Below are positions 45,287-55,290 of a stretch of 55,290 bases of DNA, piece by piece. Below the pieces are notes generated by a model. It was not told the DNA's origin, made no database searches, and worked only from the letters and a program-made list of their open reading frames with translations. Position numbers and translations under genes: made by a program. Origin of the DNA: Gonium pectorale (taxonomy: Eukaryota > Chlorophyta > Chlorophyceae > Chlamydomonadales > Volvocaceae); the NCBI GenBank assembly GCA_001584585.1, contig LSYV01000029.1:1251943-1307232 (forward strand). Direction: 5' to 3'. Every line of letters starts with the position of its first letter. The first letter of the stretch is position 1.

Positions 45287-48200
45287 ATGGACATCAAGGT
45301 CCAGCTTCCCCTGCCGTCCCTGCGCCCTCACGGAGAGCCAAAATGCTCTTTTCGATCATCTCATTTAGTTCTGCTCCCCGGACGGCCGGCTTGGGGTTTG
45401 CAGAGGTTCCGACAGTGCCAGCCATCGGCTTCGCGGCGGGACGACCAGCACCCTCCTATCACCGACAAGCTGCCTGCTCGGCCCTCGCAGCTACCGGTCG
45501 AGCCCGCAGAGACCTCAATTCCGGGAGGCGTGGATCAGGGCCGCGATGACGCTACCCTCAACGCGGCTGCGTCAGCTGCGGAGGAGTCTCAAAAGGGCGT
45601 TCTTGGCTCAAAGCAGGGGAAGACATCGTCCGGAACGGGCTTCGGCCACAAGGGCAGCGCTCGGAGCGCGAAGAGCCCAACACGAGATGGTGCGAACTCT
45701 GGCCGCAAGCGTCTGGCCGAGACTGCGGCTCCGGGCGCCCCTGGCCAGGCAGCTGACAAGGCCCCCCTACACAGCTCAGACCGGGCTGTGGCGGAGGCAT
45801 CCAGCAGCGGCGGAGCGCCTCAGCCACGAGCGGCGGCGAGGGCGGGCCAAGCGGTAGCGTCAAACGGTGGTGATGGAGGCAGCGACGCCGAGGGGGTGCG
45901 GTCTCAGGTGGAGGCACTGCCGCCCGGGACCGCGACCACCGTCGTGCCGCCCAAGGCACAGTCGCCCACCCCCATGCCGGCGTCCATTGCGGTTCACCCT
46001 CAGGAGCAGCCGCAGCAAGCGGCGCCGCCGCCGGTGCAGGCAACGGCAGCTGCCTCTGCTGCCAACTGGATAACCGCGGCGGAGGCAGCTCCCGATACGG
46101 CTGTGGAGTTGGGCAAAACGGACTCCCTCGCCTTCGCCAACCAGCTGACGGGCCCCGACGGCAGCGCGGCGGCAGCGCCCGACAAGGCCCCCCACGCAGC
46201 AGCTGCCGCGGCCCACCGCTTCGATGAGGAGCGTGCCCCTGCGGAGGCGGGCCCGTACTTCGGCGATGCGGACGCCCTGCTGGCCTTCGACTCAGCACCC
46301 GTGCAAGTCGAGGAGTTAGCCACAGCGCAGCAGGCGTCCGCCGCCTCTGGCCCCCAGCGGGATTCGGTCACCACAAGCCCGACCAAGCCCGTCGCATCCC
46401 ATCAGCCGCCGTCGCCGCCGTTGCCGCCGCCACTGCCCCAAGCTGCGGCGCTGGCGGCGCCCGCCGAGCAGGCCCTGCACGGCGGGAGTGAAGTGGCAGC
46501 GCAGGCACTGGCGGCCGGGGGCGAGGCGGTGGGCAGTGCGCTCGATGCGTCGGGCGACGTGACGGCCCTGGCAGCGCAGGGCGCAAGCAAGGCAGCCGCG
46601 CAGGCGGCGCGGTACGGCGGCGATGCGGCGGCGCAGGCGGCGCGGCTGGCACAGCGCGGGGCCGGTGCGGCGCCCGGAGCCGCGTCGGCGGCTGCAAACT
46701 CGGGCATCGTCGCGGCGCAGGAGGCCGCCACCGGCCTGCGTGATGCCGCTGGGCGCGCCGCATCGGGCGTTGCGGCCGGGGCAGGTCACGCCGGCTCAGC
46801 TGCAGAGAGAAGGGCCAAGGGCGCGGCACAGGAAGCGCAGGAGGCGGCCGGCGCCGTTGCGGATACCGCAGCCTCCGCCGCGGACTCTCTGGCCGGAGGC
46901 GTGCGCCGCGGGGCGCAGCAAGCAGCAGAGGTCGGGAAGGCCGCCGGGCGCGGGCTCATGGGCGCCGTCGGTGGCGGCGCCGAGACTGCACGCCGGGAGC
47001 TGGGCAGCGCCGCCACGGGCGCATCGCAGCACGCCGCCCGTGCCGCCCACGCCGCAGTAGACCTTGTGAACGGCAGGGGCGGCGGCGGAGGCGGCGTCGC
47101 GGAGGGCGGCGACGAGCGGGAAGCGTCACCCGGTGGGGAGGTTCTGCGGGCAGGCGGCGCCGCTGGCCCCGTGCAAGGCACCGGCGTCAGCAGCGAGGGA
47201 GCTCAGCAGGTTCCGCAGCCGCGCGAGGTCGCCACACCCGAGGGAGACACAATCACAGGCCCCTACGACCTACTGTTGGAGAATTCGGGCAGCCAGACAG
47301 TCGCCGGAGGAGGAGGCGGAGGGGTCGAGCAGGCCGCTAGTCGAGGCGGAGCTGACACGGCCGCCTTGAGTGGCCCATTTGGAGGTGAGGGCGGCAACGC
47401 TGCACACGCTGAGGGCGGCCAGCCCGGCGGGGCCGTGGCAGCGGGGATCAGCGGCGGCAGCGACACCAGCGGCGGCGCCGCCCAGGGCGGTGGCGGCGGC
47501 TTCCGGCTGGGTGGCGAGGAGCTGGCCAACGCGGTGCAGCAGGCCGCCGCCAGCGCTGGGGACGTCGTCGGCGCCACTGTTTCGCCCGTCGCCCCGGACG
47601 CTGGCGCCCCGCTGCGCGCGGCGGCGGTTGGCGCTGGGCAGGAGGCCGCGCTGGCCGTGGCTGGCGGCAGCGCTGGCGTTTCCTCATCCGGCGGTGGCGG
47701 TGCGTACGACATGCTGCTCCAGGACAACGGCCCGCAGGCAGCGGAGGTGGAGGCGAAGGCGTCGCGCCCGCCACCGGCCGAGCCCAAGACGCGTGATGCG
47801 GAGTGGGGCTCAGTGCAGGCCGGCGCGGAGCAGTGGGGCGTTGAGGTTGATGAGAACGCGGCGGCTGGGGGCCCAATGGCGGCTGGGGGCCCCATGGCGG
47901 CTGGGGGCCCCATGGCGGCTGGGGGCCCAACGACAGCGGCAATAGGCGGCGACGGCGGCGGCGACGCCGAGGGGGTGCGGTCTCAGGTGGAAGCGCTGCC
48001 GCCCGGGACCGCGACCACCGTCGTGCCGCCCAAGGCACAGTCGCCCACCCCCATGCCGGCTTCCATTGCGGTTCACCCTCAGGAGCAGCCGCAGCAGCAG
48101 GCGACAGCGTCGCCGGCGCAGGCACCAGCTGTGCAGCATGGCGGCGGCAACGGAGGACCCCCACCAGCCCTGGCGGCGGCACCGGGCTCGACAGCGCTGC

Positions 48201-51200
48201 AAGCACCAGCATCGGCCAGCGCCGGCGGCGCTGGTGAGGTGCGCTCGCAGGTAGAGGCGCTGCCGCCCGGTACTGCGACCAGCGTCCTGGCTCCCAAGGT
48301 CCAGACGCCCACGCCCATGCCGGCCGCCATTGCCGTCCACCCGCGGGCAGCCGGCCTCGAGGGCGGCGGCCCCGAGGCAACGCTGCCCCTGGAGGCCCTT
48401 GCCGCACAGCAGAGCTCCATTGGCCCCGGCGCTTCTGCAGCCGCCCAGGAGGAGAACGAGCGGCAGCACCGGCCCAGGTCCGCGGTGGGCGCCGCCGCCT
48501 CCGCCGCCGGCACCGCCGTGGCGGCACCCTTCCGCCTGGGCTTCGCGGCGCTCCGCTTCGGCGCATGGCTGGTCAGCGCGGTGCTGCGCGCCTGGGCATG
48601 GGTCATCGGCGGTGTCGCCCGCGCGTGCTGGTGGGTTACCAGCGGCACCACCAAGGCGGTCCTGGCTGTGCCGACCGCGCTCCTGCGAGCCGCCGGCGCG
48701 GTGCTGCGGGCCCTGGGCAACGCCGCCGGCTGGGCGGTGCTGCCGGGCCACGAGTCGTCGGCGCTGGACGCTACCACCACCGCCGTGCCCAGCATCGGCG
48801 GCGGCGCACTGCCCGCCGGCTCCGCCAGCACCGGCCTGGGCAGCCGCCTCGCCGCCGCCGCCGGCGCAACGCCGACGCTGCCGGCCGCCATGGCGATGGC
48901 GATGGGCGGCTCCGCCGCCGGCAGCAGCTTCGCCGGCCCGATTATGGCCCCGGCGACGGCGTACGGCATGGGGCCGATGGCGGCTAACCCGGCGGCGTTC
49001 GCGGCAGCGGCTGGCGGCTTGCCGTACGGTCCAGCCGGCGGCCTGGGGTACGGCCTGGGGGGCATGCCGCAGATGGCAGGGGACCTGGCTAGCGGAGCTG
49101 TGGGGCCGCTGCCTCCCGTGGGCCAGGCGCCGGTGATGGGTGGCTTCGGCGCGCCGGGATACCAGCAGCAGGGCATGTACGGCGGCAGCGTGGCCACTGG
49201 TGTCCCCGGTGGCGCCGGCGGCATGTACGGCACCGGGTACGGTCACGCGTATGGCAGCGGCTACGGTGGCGGATATGGCAGCGGAAACAACGGGTACGGC
49301 GCTACGGGCAGCGGCGGCGTGGGGAACCAGGTGGAGGTGCCGGACGCCATGACGGCGGCCGCACCGGACGGAAGCGGAGCGCCGGGTGGGTCCCCTCTTG
49401 TGAATGGGCGGGTGGGTCCTCTTGGGGGCCAGTTTTGAGGATGGTAGGATGTGGTACTGTTGCATGCGTGTTGGTGGAGGCAAGGGAGGGGGGTAGCGAT
49501 GGCGGTAGTGGGTGACTCAGAGACCGGCTCTTGCTGTAAGCGTCGGCGCTAAGCCCACTCGCAGAAATCATGCCGTGAGACCTGTGCTATGACCCCGCAA
49601 CTGGCACATTTGTTTGTTTGTTTCTTTGTAAAGTCTTGGCACCCCGCCAATGAAGCGTGCTGTCTCTCCGTCTGTCGGCCACGCGCGGGTTGCGTCGCAT
49701 GGGGTCTTTGTGGCGGGGCCGTTCGGCTGCTCCTAGCATGCGTGGCCTGGCCTTGCGTGGCCATGGAGCGCGTTTGCCGCATTCAGTGCGTGGCCTCCTC
49801 CTCCGTACCGAGTCAGCAGGTGCGGCAAGGCAGCTGGCCTGTGACGCCTGGCCCACACGGGGAGAGTCCTGCCTGCCATTCTCATGTAAATGGTGCCTCT
49901 TGCCTGCCTACCTGTCGCGCCTTGTCACCTCTTCCCTCTGCAGGCGTCATCGCGACCGCCCTTGATGCGCTGGTGTACGGCTGGGGCCAACCCAATCACC
50001 CGGGGCTGGGCGGAGCGGGCCAAGTGGTGCGGGACCAGGTGCGGCGGGCTGCGGACTGTGGACTGCGGACTGTGCGACGCGGATTGTGGATTGCAGATTG
50101 TGGGAACGGTGGGGCGGATTGCAGACTGGCGGGACCGGCGGGGCTCGTTGTTTGTCCTCCCGGGTCCGCTTGCTACCTATCCGTGCTGGGATGCGGGCAT
50201 GAGGGGAGCGAGCCGCGGTGCGAGTTTGGCGCTTCGTTAAGTGTTCTGTCAGCTGTCAGCGGTTGGGCGCGAAAGCGCGAGCGCGGCTGCTGGCGGCGCG
50301 CTGCGTGAGGGACGGCCCCCTGCGGTGCTGCGCTGCCCACGTGCCGACGCTCCATTGCCACGTGGCGCCTTGCCACGTTGCCAGTTGACCCCTCCTGCAA
50401 GTGTCCGTCGCACCATCCGCGCGTTGGGACTCGCTCTCGGGACCGGGGAGCCGCCATGACCAGCCCACGCGCATTGGTCGTATGGCCACTGACGCCTATA
50501 CCGGCGCGGCGCTGGCTGGCCCTGCCCTGGAAGCGTGCCGTGCCGCCCACCCACCCTGCGCCCACCCACCCTGCGCCCACCCACCCTGCGCCCACCCCGG
50601 GCCCGGGCCCGCCAACCGGACCCAGCTGGCCGTTGGCCGCCCTGCAGCTCTTGCATCCGCTGCCCCCTACCGCCTGGGATTGTTACCGTTCATTCCGGAA
50701 ACTCTGGGGGCGGTTGCCTTTCCGGGCCTCCGCCAGGACTCACTCCTCGAGTACTTCACCTAGCGCCTTCGCTGGCCGTGATGCCGTGGACCGACATCAG
50801 AGCGCAATGTCATGTGAACATTTACTCAGTGTGAATGGTTACAGAGACGGGAGGGACGACGGAACCACCTGCCTGAAGCCCACAGGGGAGCCACTGGGAC
50901 CGCGCACCGAGAAGGATGGAAGAGCCACCGTATTTAGATGCATTCAAGGCCCCGGGCTCCTCTCTGCCCCCCTCCCTGCCCCCTATCTCTCGAATGTCGG
51001 CTACCCCTGCCCCCTCCCTGCAGGAGATCCTGGCTGACGGCTGGGGCGAGGAGGCGGTGGATGCGGTGGAGGCGGCGGGCGGCGCCGCACTGGCCGGAGG
51101 AGTGGGAGCCGCAGCACCGGGCAGCATGTCTGGGTGGGTTCCATTGAGCGGTGGGCGGTGCGGCGTGTGCCAGTCCTTTATACACACCTCCCGCTATGTA

Positions 51201-52814
51201 GGCCATACGGTCTGCGCGCGGTGGGGTTTCCATTCGGTTGCTTGCCTGCGTGGTTGCCTGTGTTGTTTATTTGTCCCGGCACACAGTCGTGAGGCTGTGG
51301 GGTTGTTCTCCCACTTTCGGAGGTTCACTAACATTTGGAAGGAAATGAAATGCCCACTGGTTGCTTGCTTCCGTCTCGCAAGATGCTCTTTTGGGCTTTC
51401 TGAGGAGGATGCCACGCCTGAGGGTGGCATGACTGGAAAAGGCCGTGATGTTGCATTGGGGCATGGCTGAACCGGGCTCCGCGCCTTGAGGAGACAGCGT
51501 CACCCTAAGCCTTCAATCCGCTGCCGATCGGCATCCACAACCTAACAAGAACCCGTTCTATCTAAACCCCCTTTCACAGGCCGTACGGCGGAATGTACGG
51601 CAATGCGTACGGCATGGTGACCCCGGTCCAGACCAGCCCTTCCGCCGGGACGGTGCTGGGCGCCGCGTTGGGGGCACTGCTGGGCGGCACATCGGGCCCC
51701 CTGACGGGTCCACTGGGCGCGGCCCTGGGGGCGGCCGTCGGCGCCGCGGCGGGCGGTCAAGTGACGGGGGATGTCAGCGTCAAGCCCATGCGTGTGAGTG
51801 TTGCGAGCAGTAGACTACCGGCGGCGTGAGTGGTGGGCTGCAGGCGATCACTGCGCGTCGAGGCGCCTGGTGGTCTTCAGGGTGCGGGCTGGTTGTTATG
51901 GCGTAGGCGTGCGTGGGAGCGCGTGCTGCATGCGTGCAGGGAGTACCGTACTGGCTGGTAATGTGAACGGGGCGTGAACCGGGCAGGCATACCCCCGTTA
52001 CCTAGCGCGCTCGTCCCCATTGCATGCATGCCTGGCGCCTTCCCGCTCAGACCCAGTTGGATGCCGTGCCACAGTGTCTGCCGTCTGCCGCAAACGAGCC
52101 GCCTTCTGAGGGCTTGTTCGCTCGTTCAGCCCGTCCGCCGCTACACGCCCGGTCCACCTGCCCTGCCAACCCACCCACCCACACGCTTACTTGGCGTGCG
52201 CTGCTCATTCTACTCTCAGATGCTTACCCCCGCGTGTTCGCTTTCCTTCCTCCCTCGCACCCCTCACCGCCGTACTCCTAAACTTGCTGACCGGTCCCGG
52301 CCGCACCCCATTCCTCCGGTGTCGACCGCACGCCCGCTGCTCGTGCCCCTTGGATGGGCCGCTGATTTCTACTTCCCCTCACCACCTGCCATCCTGGTCC
52401 GCTCCTTCGCGCGTTCGCTCTCCGATATGAACGGACTCAGTTGATGAGGGACGAGACCCGACCACCTCGCCCGCTGGCTCGGCCCTACCTCAGGTCTTCT
52501 CGGGCCCTGGCGGCGATGATGTGGCCCTGGCTCCAAAGCCGCAGGTGGTGGTGGCGAACGACAGCCTGTCGCTGCTAGGGGCCGTGGTGGGCGCCCTGGT
52601 GGGCGGCATGGCGGGCATGGGGCCGCGCGTCGTGCTTGCGGCGGCGGCGGCCGGCGCGGCGCTGGCGGCGGCCATGACGCTGACCGGGCGCCGCTACACC
52701 TACGTCAGCCGCTACGGCGCGCGCGCCGCCGGCGACGCGCGCCGCTCCGCGCGCCTGTTTGGATGGTTCCGCGGAGGCCTAGGGCTGCCTGGGGCGTTCC
52801 CTTTCCGCTTTTAA
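45287..52814 (+). CDS. Large LEA-like, Ala/Gly-rich repeat protein with hydrophobic glycine-zipper C-terminus
   Basis: Exon 1 from the ATG at 45287 (context GGCCATGGA) stays open to a TGA at 49438 (1383 codons). A phase-1 donor (GTGGGT at 49386) leads in frame to exons 49944-50038, 51024-51133, 51580-51793 and 52494-52814, for 1612 residues. Contents: a Ser/Pro-rich N-terminus; three copies of a block containing SQVEALPPGTAT; an Ala-rich amphipathic stretch with LEA group 3 character (about residues 400-600); two YD(L/M)LL motifs; a Trp-rich hydrophobic segment (FGAWLVSAVLRAWAWVIGG); a Gly/Tyr-rich region; and two small-residue hydrophobic segments from the downstream exons. Suggested role, inferred only: a membrane-associated stress or desiccation protein. 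The downstream exons could belong to a separate gene or an alternative isoform, since a TGTAA signal follows the TGA. Confidence 0.68.
45882..46018. repeat. Coding repeat, about 137 bp (other copies 47961-48098 and 48234-48345)
   Basis: The first two copies differ by only a few bases over about 137 bp and encode GVRSQVEALPPGTATTVVPP followed by SPTPMPASIAVHP. The third is diverged (TSVLAPKVQTPTPMPAA). The near identity of copies 1 and 2, 2.1 kb apart, points to recent duplication or gene conversion. Confidence 0.9.
47861..47929. repeat. 18-bp coding repeat (MAAGGP)
   Basis: Four tandem 18-base units, ATGGCGGCTGGGGGCCCC or close, in the LEA-like ORF. They encode repeated (M/A)AAGGP. Confidence 0.92.
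49535..49539 (+). terminator. TGTAA polyadenylation signal after the first stop of the LEA-like ORF
   Basis: 97 bases after the TGA ending at 49438. A second TGTAA is at 49627-49631. Supports a short transcript ending here, as an alternative to splicing into the downstream exons. Confidence 0.5.
50545..50597. repeat. 15-bp minisatellite
   Basis: Three and a half units of CGCCCACCCACCCTG in the intron between exons 49944-50038 and 51024-51133 of the LEA-like gene. Confidence 0.88.
50830..50905 (-). mobile_element. Retroelement 3'-end fragment inside an intron
   Basis: TGTGAATGGTTACAGAGACG followed by GGACGACGGAACCACCTG...AAGCCCACAGGG matches, in reverse, the A-tailed copy ending at 54214. 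The 3' terminus of the element is at 50830. No A-tail remains. Confidence 0.65.
52443..52470 (-). mobile_element. Short piece of the same retroelement end
   Basis: GATGAGGGACGAGACCCGAC followed by CACC matches 53528-53552, just before the last exon of the LEA-like gene. Only about 25 bases are shared, so it is a small remnant or chance. Confidence 0.35.
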
Positions 52815-53482
52815 GCGATGAGCGGAAAGGGGTGGATTGATTGGAGCTGTGCCTGAAGGGGCTCGTTGGCGGTGTGTGCGGTTATGTTCTTGGCTGAGGC
52901 CCCCAAGGAATGGGGAGGGGCGGCTTATGAGAACAGGCCATTGCATGTAGCACCAGCATGTTACCCCAAGTAACAAGGCAGTTGGCGTGGGAGGCCAGGT
53001 TGGCCTCCTTAATATTGGGACGATTTGTGCCCATGGGCGTCAACCAAGACTGCTCTTGAATGCGTTGCTACGGGTGGCATCCTCGTTCTCATCGGTGGGT
53101 GTGTGGTGTCCACAAACAGAAAACACATGTGAAAGAGTTGCCTTTGTCGAAGTCGTAATCCTTTGCTGTCGGCCTGAAGCAGATTCCTGGCGGGCCTGTC
53201 TGCAGCTGAGGACAGTTTTCGCTTGTGGGGTCCCGCCCAGAGGGGTCTTCTGTCACTGCTGCTCTTAAACTGACGCACCCTTTGTATGGGAGCGACTATC
53301 CATGGTAGCCCGCTTCATCAAGCTGTGCTCCCTGCGGAGGCAAGGCACGGTCCTTGCACCACCACCTACCCTCATATTTGTATCCGTTCGCGCGCAGACA
53401 TTGGCTACAAGCAAGCTTGGGCGGCCGGTACAATGGGTCGCCCGGGAAGGTTTCACTCAATATGAAACCCTACAAAACTGAT
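52815..53482. other. 3' flank of the LEA-like gene
   Basis: No exon, RNA gene or repeat recognised. There is no exact TGTAA on the plus strand. A TGTAG variant occurs at 52947. Confidence 0.5.
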
Positions 53483-53500
53483 CCCTAAAACCCTAAACCC
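53483..53500. repeat. Interstitial telomere-like repeat
   Basis: CCCTAAAACCCTAAACCC, that is one CCCTAAAA unit (complement of the Chlamydomonas telomere unit TTTTAGGG), one CCCTAAA and a partial unit. It sits 8 bases beyond the 3' end of a retroelement copy. Confidence 0.7.
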
Positions 53501-53507
53501 ATTTTGC

Positions 53508-53670
53508 CGATGTGAATGGTTACAGACATGAGGGACGAGACTCAACCACCTGGGGCTCAAGACCTCAGGGAGTCCACAGGAGCCTCCGAAAAGGAACAGC
53601 GACCGCAACCGCACATACACTGGTCTGCGACTGGGCCACCCCAAGTTCGGAACCCGACGCACAGGGTAAC
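53508..53670 (-). mobile_element. Retroelement 3' region, minus orientation
   Basis: Matches the reverse complement of 54013-54206 with indels. Shared blocks are CGATGTGAA(T/C)GGTTACAGA, ATGAGGGACGA, ACCACC(T/A)GGGGCT, CAGCGACCGCAACCGCA-like sequence, and CCACCCCAAGTTC. The 3' terminus is at 53508. Confidence 0.7.
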
Positions 53671-54012
53671 ACCCTGGAGTGAGAGCTGACCCTTGAACAG
53701 CCACGCGTCCATGGCAGCGCCCCACGCCCCGTACTTCCAGCCCACCAGCCGCTCCACCGGCCTGCCCGCGTGCTATGTCGAGCTATCGGGTTTTGTCGGA
53801 GCTTGGCGGCTGCTTCCCTGGCCTGTATAGGCGTGGGAGGGAGTGGCGTCAGGCGGGAGCAGGGAAGGTCCCAACCCCTGGCCATTAGGGCGTGGGGTAT
53901 GGGCCTCGCCCTGAGAGAGGCAGGGTTGGAGCAGGAGGACTAGGCGGTGTCCAGGAGTAGCCCACAATGAGGCTCTTCCTCAGGCGGTCAGCTTTCTCGC
54001 CAGGGTATCATC

Positions 54013-54214
54013 ACCCCTGTGCGTTGGGTTCCGAGCCGGTGTTGAACTTGGGGTGGCTCGGTCCCTGTCCTTGTCCTTGTCCTGTTCGATGTGTTTGCGG
54101 TTGCGGTTGCTCTTTCTTCTCGGCGGTTTCTTGTGGTTTCCCTGCGGGCTTTAGCCCCTGGTGGTCGGGCTTCGTTCGTCCCTCATCTCTGTAACCGTTC
54201 ACATCGAAAAAAAA
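54013..54214 (+). mobile_element. Retroelement 3' end with TGTAA signal and A8 tail
   Basis: Ends TCTGTAACCGTTCACATCG followed by eight A (54207-54214). TGTAA (54190-54194) lies 12 bases before the tail, as expected for a reverse-transcribed polyadenylated RNA. It appears inserted into the reverse-transcriptase fragment to its right, which is cut exactly here. Confidence 0.72.
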
Positions 54215-54221
54215 TGGCCGC

Positions 54222-54528
54222 CGCCGTCTTGTGAAGCCACTGCCCATGGACTCTGTCGTAGGCCTTTTCGATGTCCAGCATGAGCAGCGCCGCAGGCTGC
54301 CCTGAGGCCTTGAGCCACTCCATCAGGAACTGATGGTACAGGACATTGTCGCGGATGTCACGCCCGGCCAGGAAGGCAGTCGTCTGCAGGGGGTCGATGA
54401 CTTCGTCGAGGGCGGGTTGCAGGCGGTTGCTGATGGCCTTGCCCACAATCTTGTAGTCGGCGTGGAGCAAGGTGATGGGCCGGTAGCTGTCCAGGGTCGT
54501 CCGTGGTAGGTCGCGGCCTTTGTGCTCC
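54222..54528 (-). mobile_element. Non-LTR retrotransposon reverse-transcriptase fragment
   Basis: The minus-strand frame reads GRDLPRTTLDSYRPITLLHA, then DYKIVGKAISNRLQPALDEV, QTTAFLAGRDIRDNV and LLMLDIEKAYDRV. These are the fingers and first palm motifs of an L1-type LINE reverse transcriptase. The remaining catalytic motifs are missing because the frame is interrupted by the A-tailed element at 54214. It is truncated and not functional. Confidence 0.87.
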
Positions 54529-54575
54529 CGCCCCCGCCCCCGGCCCTGGCCCCCGCCCCCGGCTCCCGCCCCCGG

Positions 54576-54650
54576 ATGGTGTGCTCCTTCGGCTCTGCCT
54601 CCCGGACCTGCTGCCCCTCTAGCGCCCCGGCTGGCGGTTCCCGTGCTACA
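54576..54650 (+). repeat. 75-bp duplicated endonuclease segment (second copy 54791-54865)
   Basis: ATGGTGTGCTCCTTCGGCTC and the following bases through GGCTGGCGGTTCCC occur twice, 215 bases apart, with a few substitutions. The left copy is followed by unrelated sequence and has a stop codon in the endonuclease frame. Confidence 0.85.
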
Positions 54651-54659
54651 TGGTGGAAC

Positions 54660-55290
54660 CGCTGGCTACACACACCCAGCCACAGCCAAACCAGCCTCCG
54701 CAGCACGTCTTGACCGGTGGCTCATCAGCAGCGAGGCCCTGCCCTGGGTGGTCGCGGACGAACGGCTGCTAGGGGCGCCAGCCGACCACCATGGTGTGCT
54801 CCTTCGGCTCTGCCTCCCGGACCTGCCGCCCCTCGGGCGCCCCGGCTGGCGGTTCCCATGCTACCTGCTCTACCACCCCACCCTCAAGGCCCAGCTGGTC
54901 AGTGCCGTGTCCCAGCATACCAGCTCCTCGGCACTGCAGCAGCCAGCCGCAGACCCTCGGGACGTCTGGGAGACCACCAAGACCTTCATTCGCAGCACCG
55001 CCGACCATCGTCAGCATGCCAAGCAGCTCCGGGCAGCCATCACAGGCTCGCAGCGCATCGCCTGGGCAGCCTGCAGGACAACCACCCAGGGGTTGCCGCA
55101 GTAAAGCAGCTCGCTGACAATGCGGTGGCTGCAGCTCGAGACAGCCTTCAGGCCGCCCAGCACGCCCGGACAACGGCTCAGGAGGCCCTGTACCAGCACC
55201 AAGCCGAGCGGGGCACACGCTGGTTCCACAGCCTGGAGAAGAGAGCCCAGCCGCAGCAACCCATCAGCGCCCTCTCCATCCCAGGATCCG
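54660..55290 (+). mobile_element. LINE endonuclease C-terminus and linker (runs off the window)
   Basis: The plus-strand frame gives GYTHPATAKPASAARLDRWL, then DHHGVLLRLCLPDLPPLG and WRFPCYLL, as at the C-terminus of an apurinic-type LINE endonuclease, followed by a helical linker (VWETTKTFIRSTADHRQHAK). A frameshift near 55060-55075 moves the reading to another frame that continues with DNHPGVAAVKQLADNAVAAA and GTRWFHSLEKRAQP to the window end. Broken element. It is head-to-head with the reverse-transcriptase fragment. Confidence 0.82.

Noticed and set aside
45558..49483. Long antisense ORFs across the LEA-like gene
   Set aside because: Expected shadows in GC-rich codons. They have no splice-supported start and no recognisable domain.
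1..55290. tRNA, rRNA or riboswitch genes
   Set aside because: None was seen by eye on either strand. A covariance-model scan would be needed to exclude small RNA genes.

Overview
The window looks like nuclear DNA of a volvocine green alga (Chlamydomonas or a near relative). The reasons are the high GC content, the many short GT-AG introns, TGTAA polyadenylation signals, a gametolysin-type M11 protease with a Ser-Pro-rich tail, and a short run of the Chlamydomonas-type telomere repeat. No prokaryotic operon structure is present. Gene models below were built by hand: exons were joined only where donor, acceptor and reading phase agree. Each multi-exon model closes in frame.

Layout. 1-10.2 kb: a 5'-truncated gene (copy A) for a transmembrane receptor-like protein kinase. 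10.2-11.4 kb: a 44-bp tandem array interrupted by a 165-base assembly gap. 11.9-12.6 kb: a gametolysin pseudogene, with the start of the gene fused to its 3' flank. 12.4-13.8 kb: lower-GC sequence with unidentified, possibly transposon-derived minus-strand ORFs. 13.9-19.1 kb: an intact secreted M11 metalloprotease gene. 20.8-34.5 kb: copy B, a complete 20-exon, about 2273-residue receptor-like kinase that is a near copy of A from its fifth exon onward. 35.4-36.2 kb: a hypothetical minus-strand ORF. 36.4-42.0 kb: a nine-exon M17 leucyl aminopeptidase gene on the minus strand. 42.0-45.3 kb: a divergent intergenic region. 45.3-52.8 kb: a large Ala/Gly-rich, LEA-like protein gene with internal repeats and glycine-zipper-like hydrophobic exons. 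50.8-55.3 kb: non-LTR retroelement debris, including inverted endonuclease and reverse-transcriptase fragments and a retroelement end next to telomere-like repeats.

How the parts may relate. The kinase and metalloprotease genes form a locally duplicated, decaying cluster. An extracellular sensor kinase beside a secreted matrix protease would fit cell-wall or matrix surveillance, but this is inference from adjacency only. The aminopeptidase and the LEA-like gene look like unrelated neighbours.
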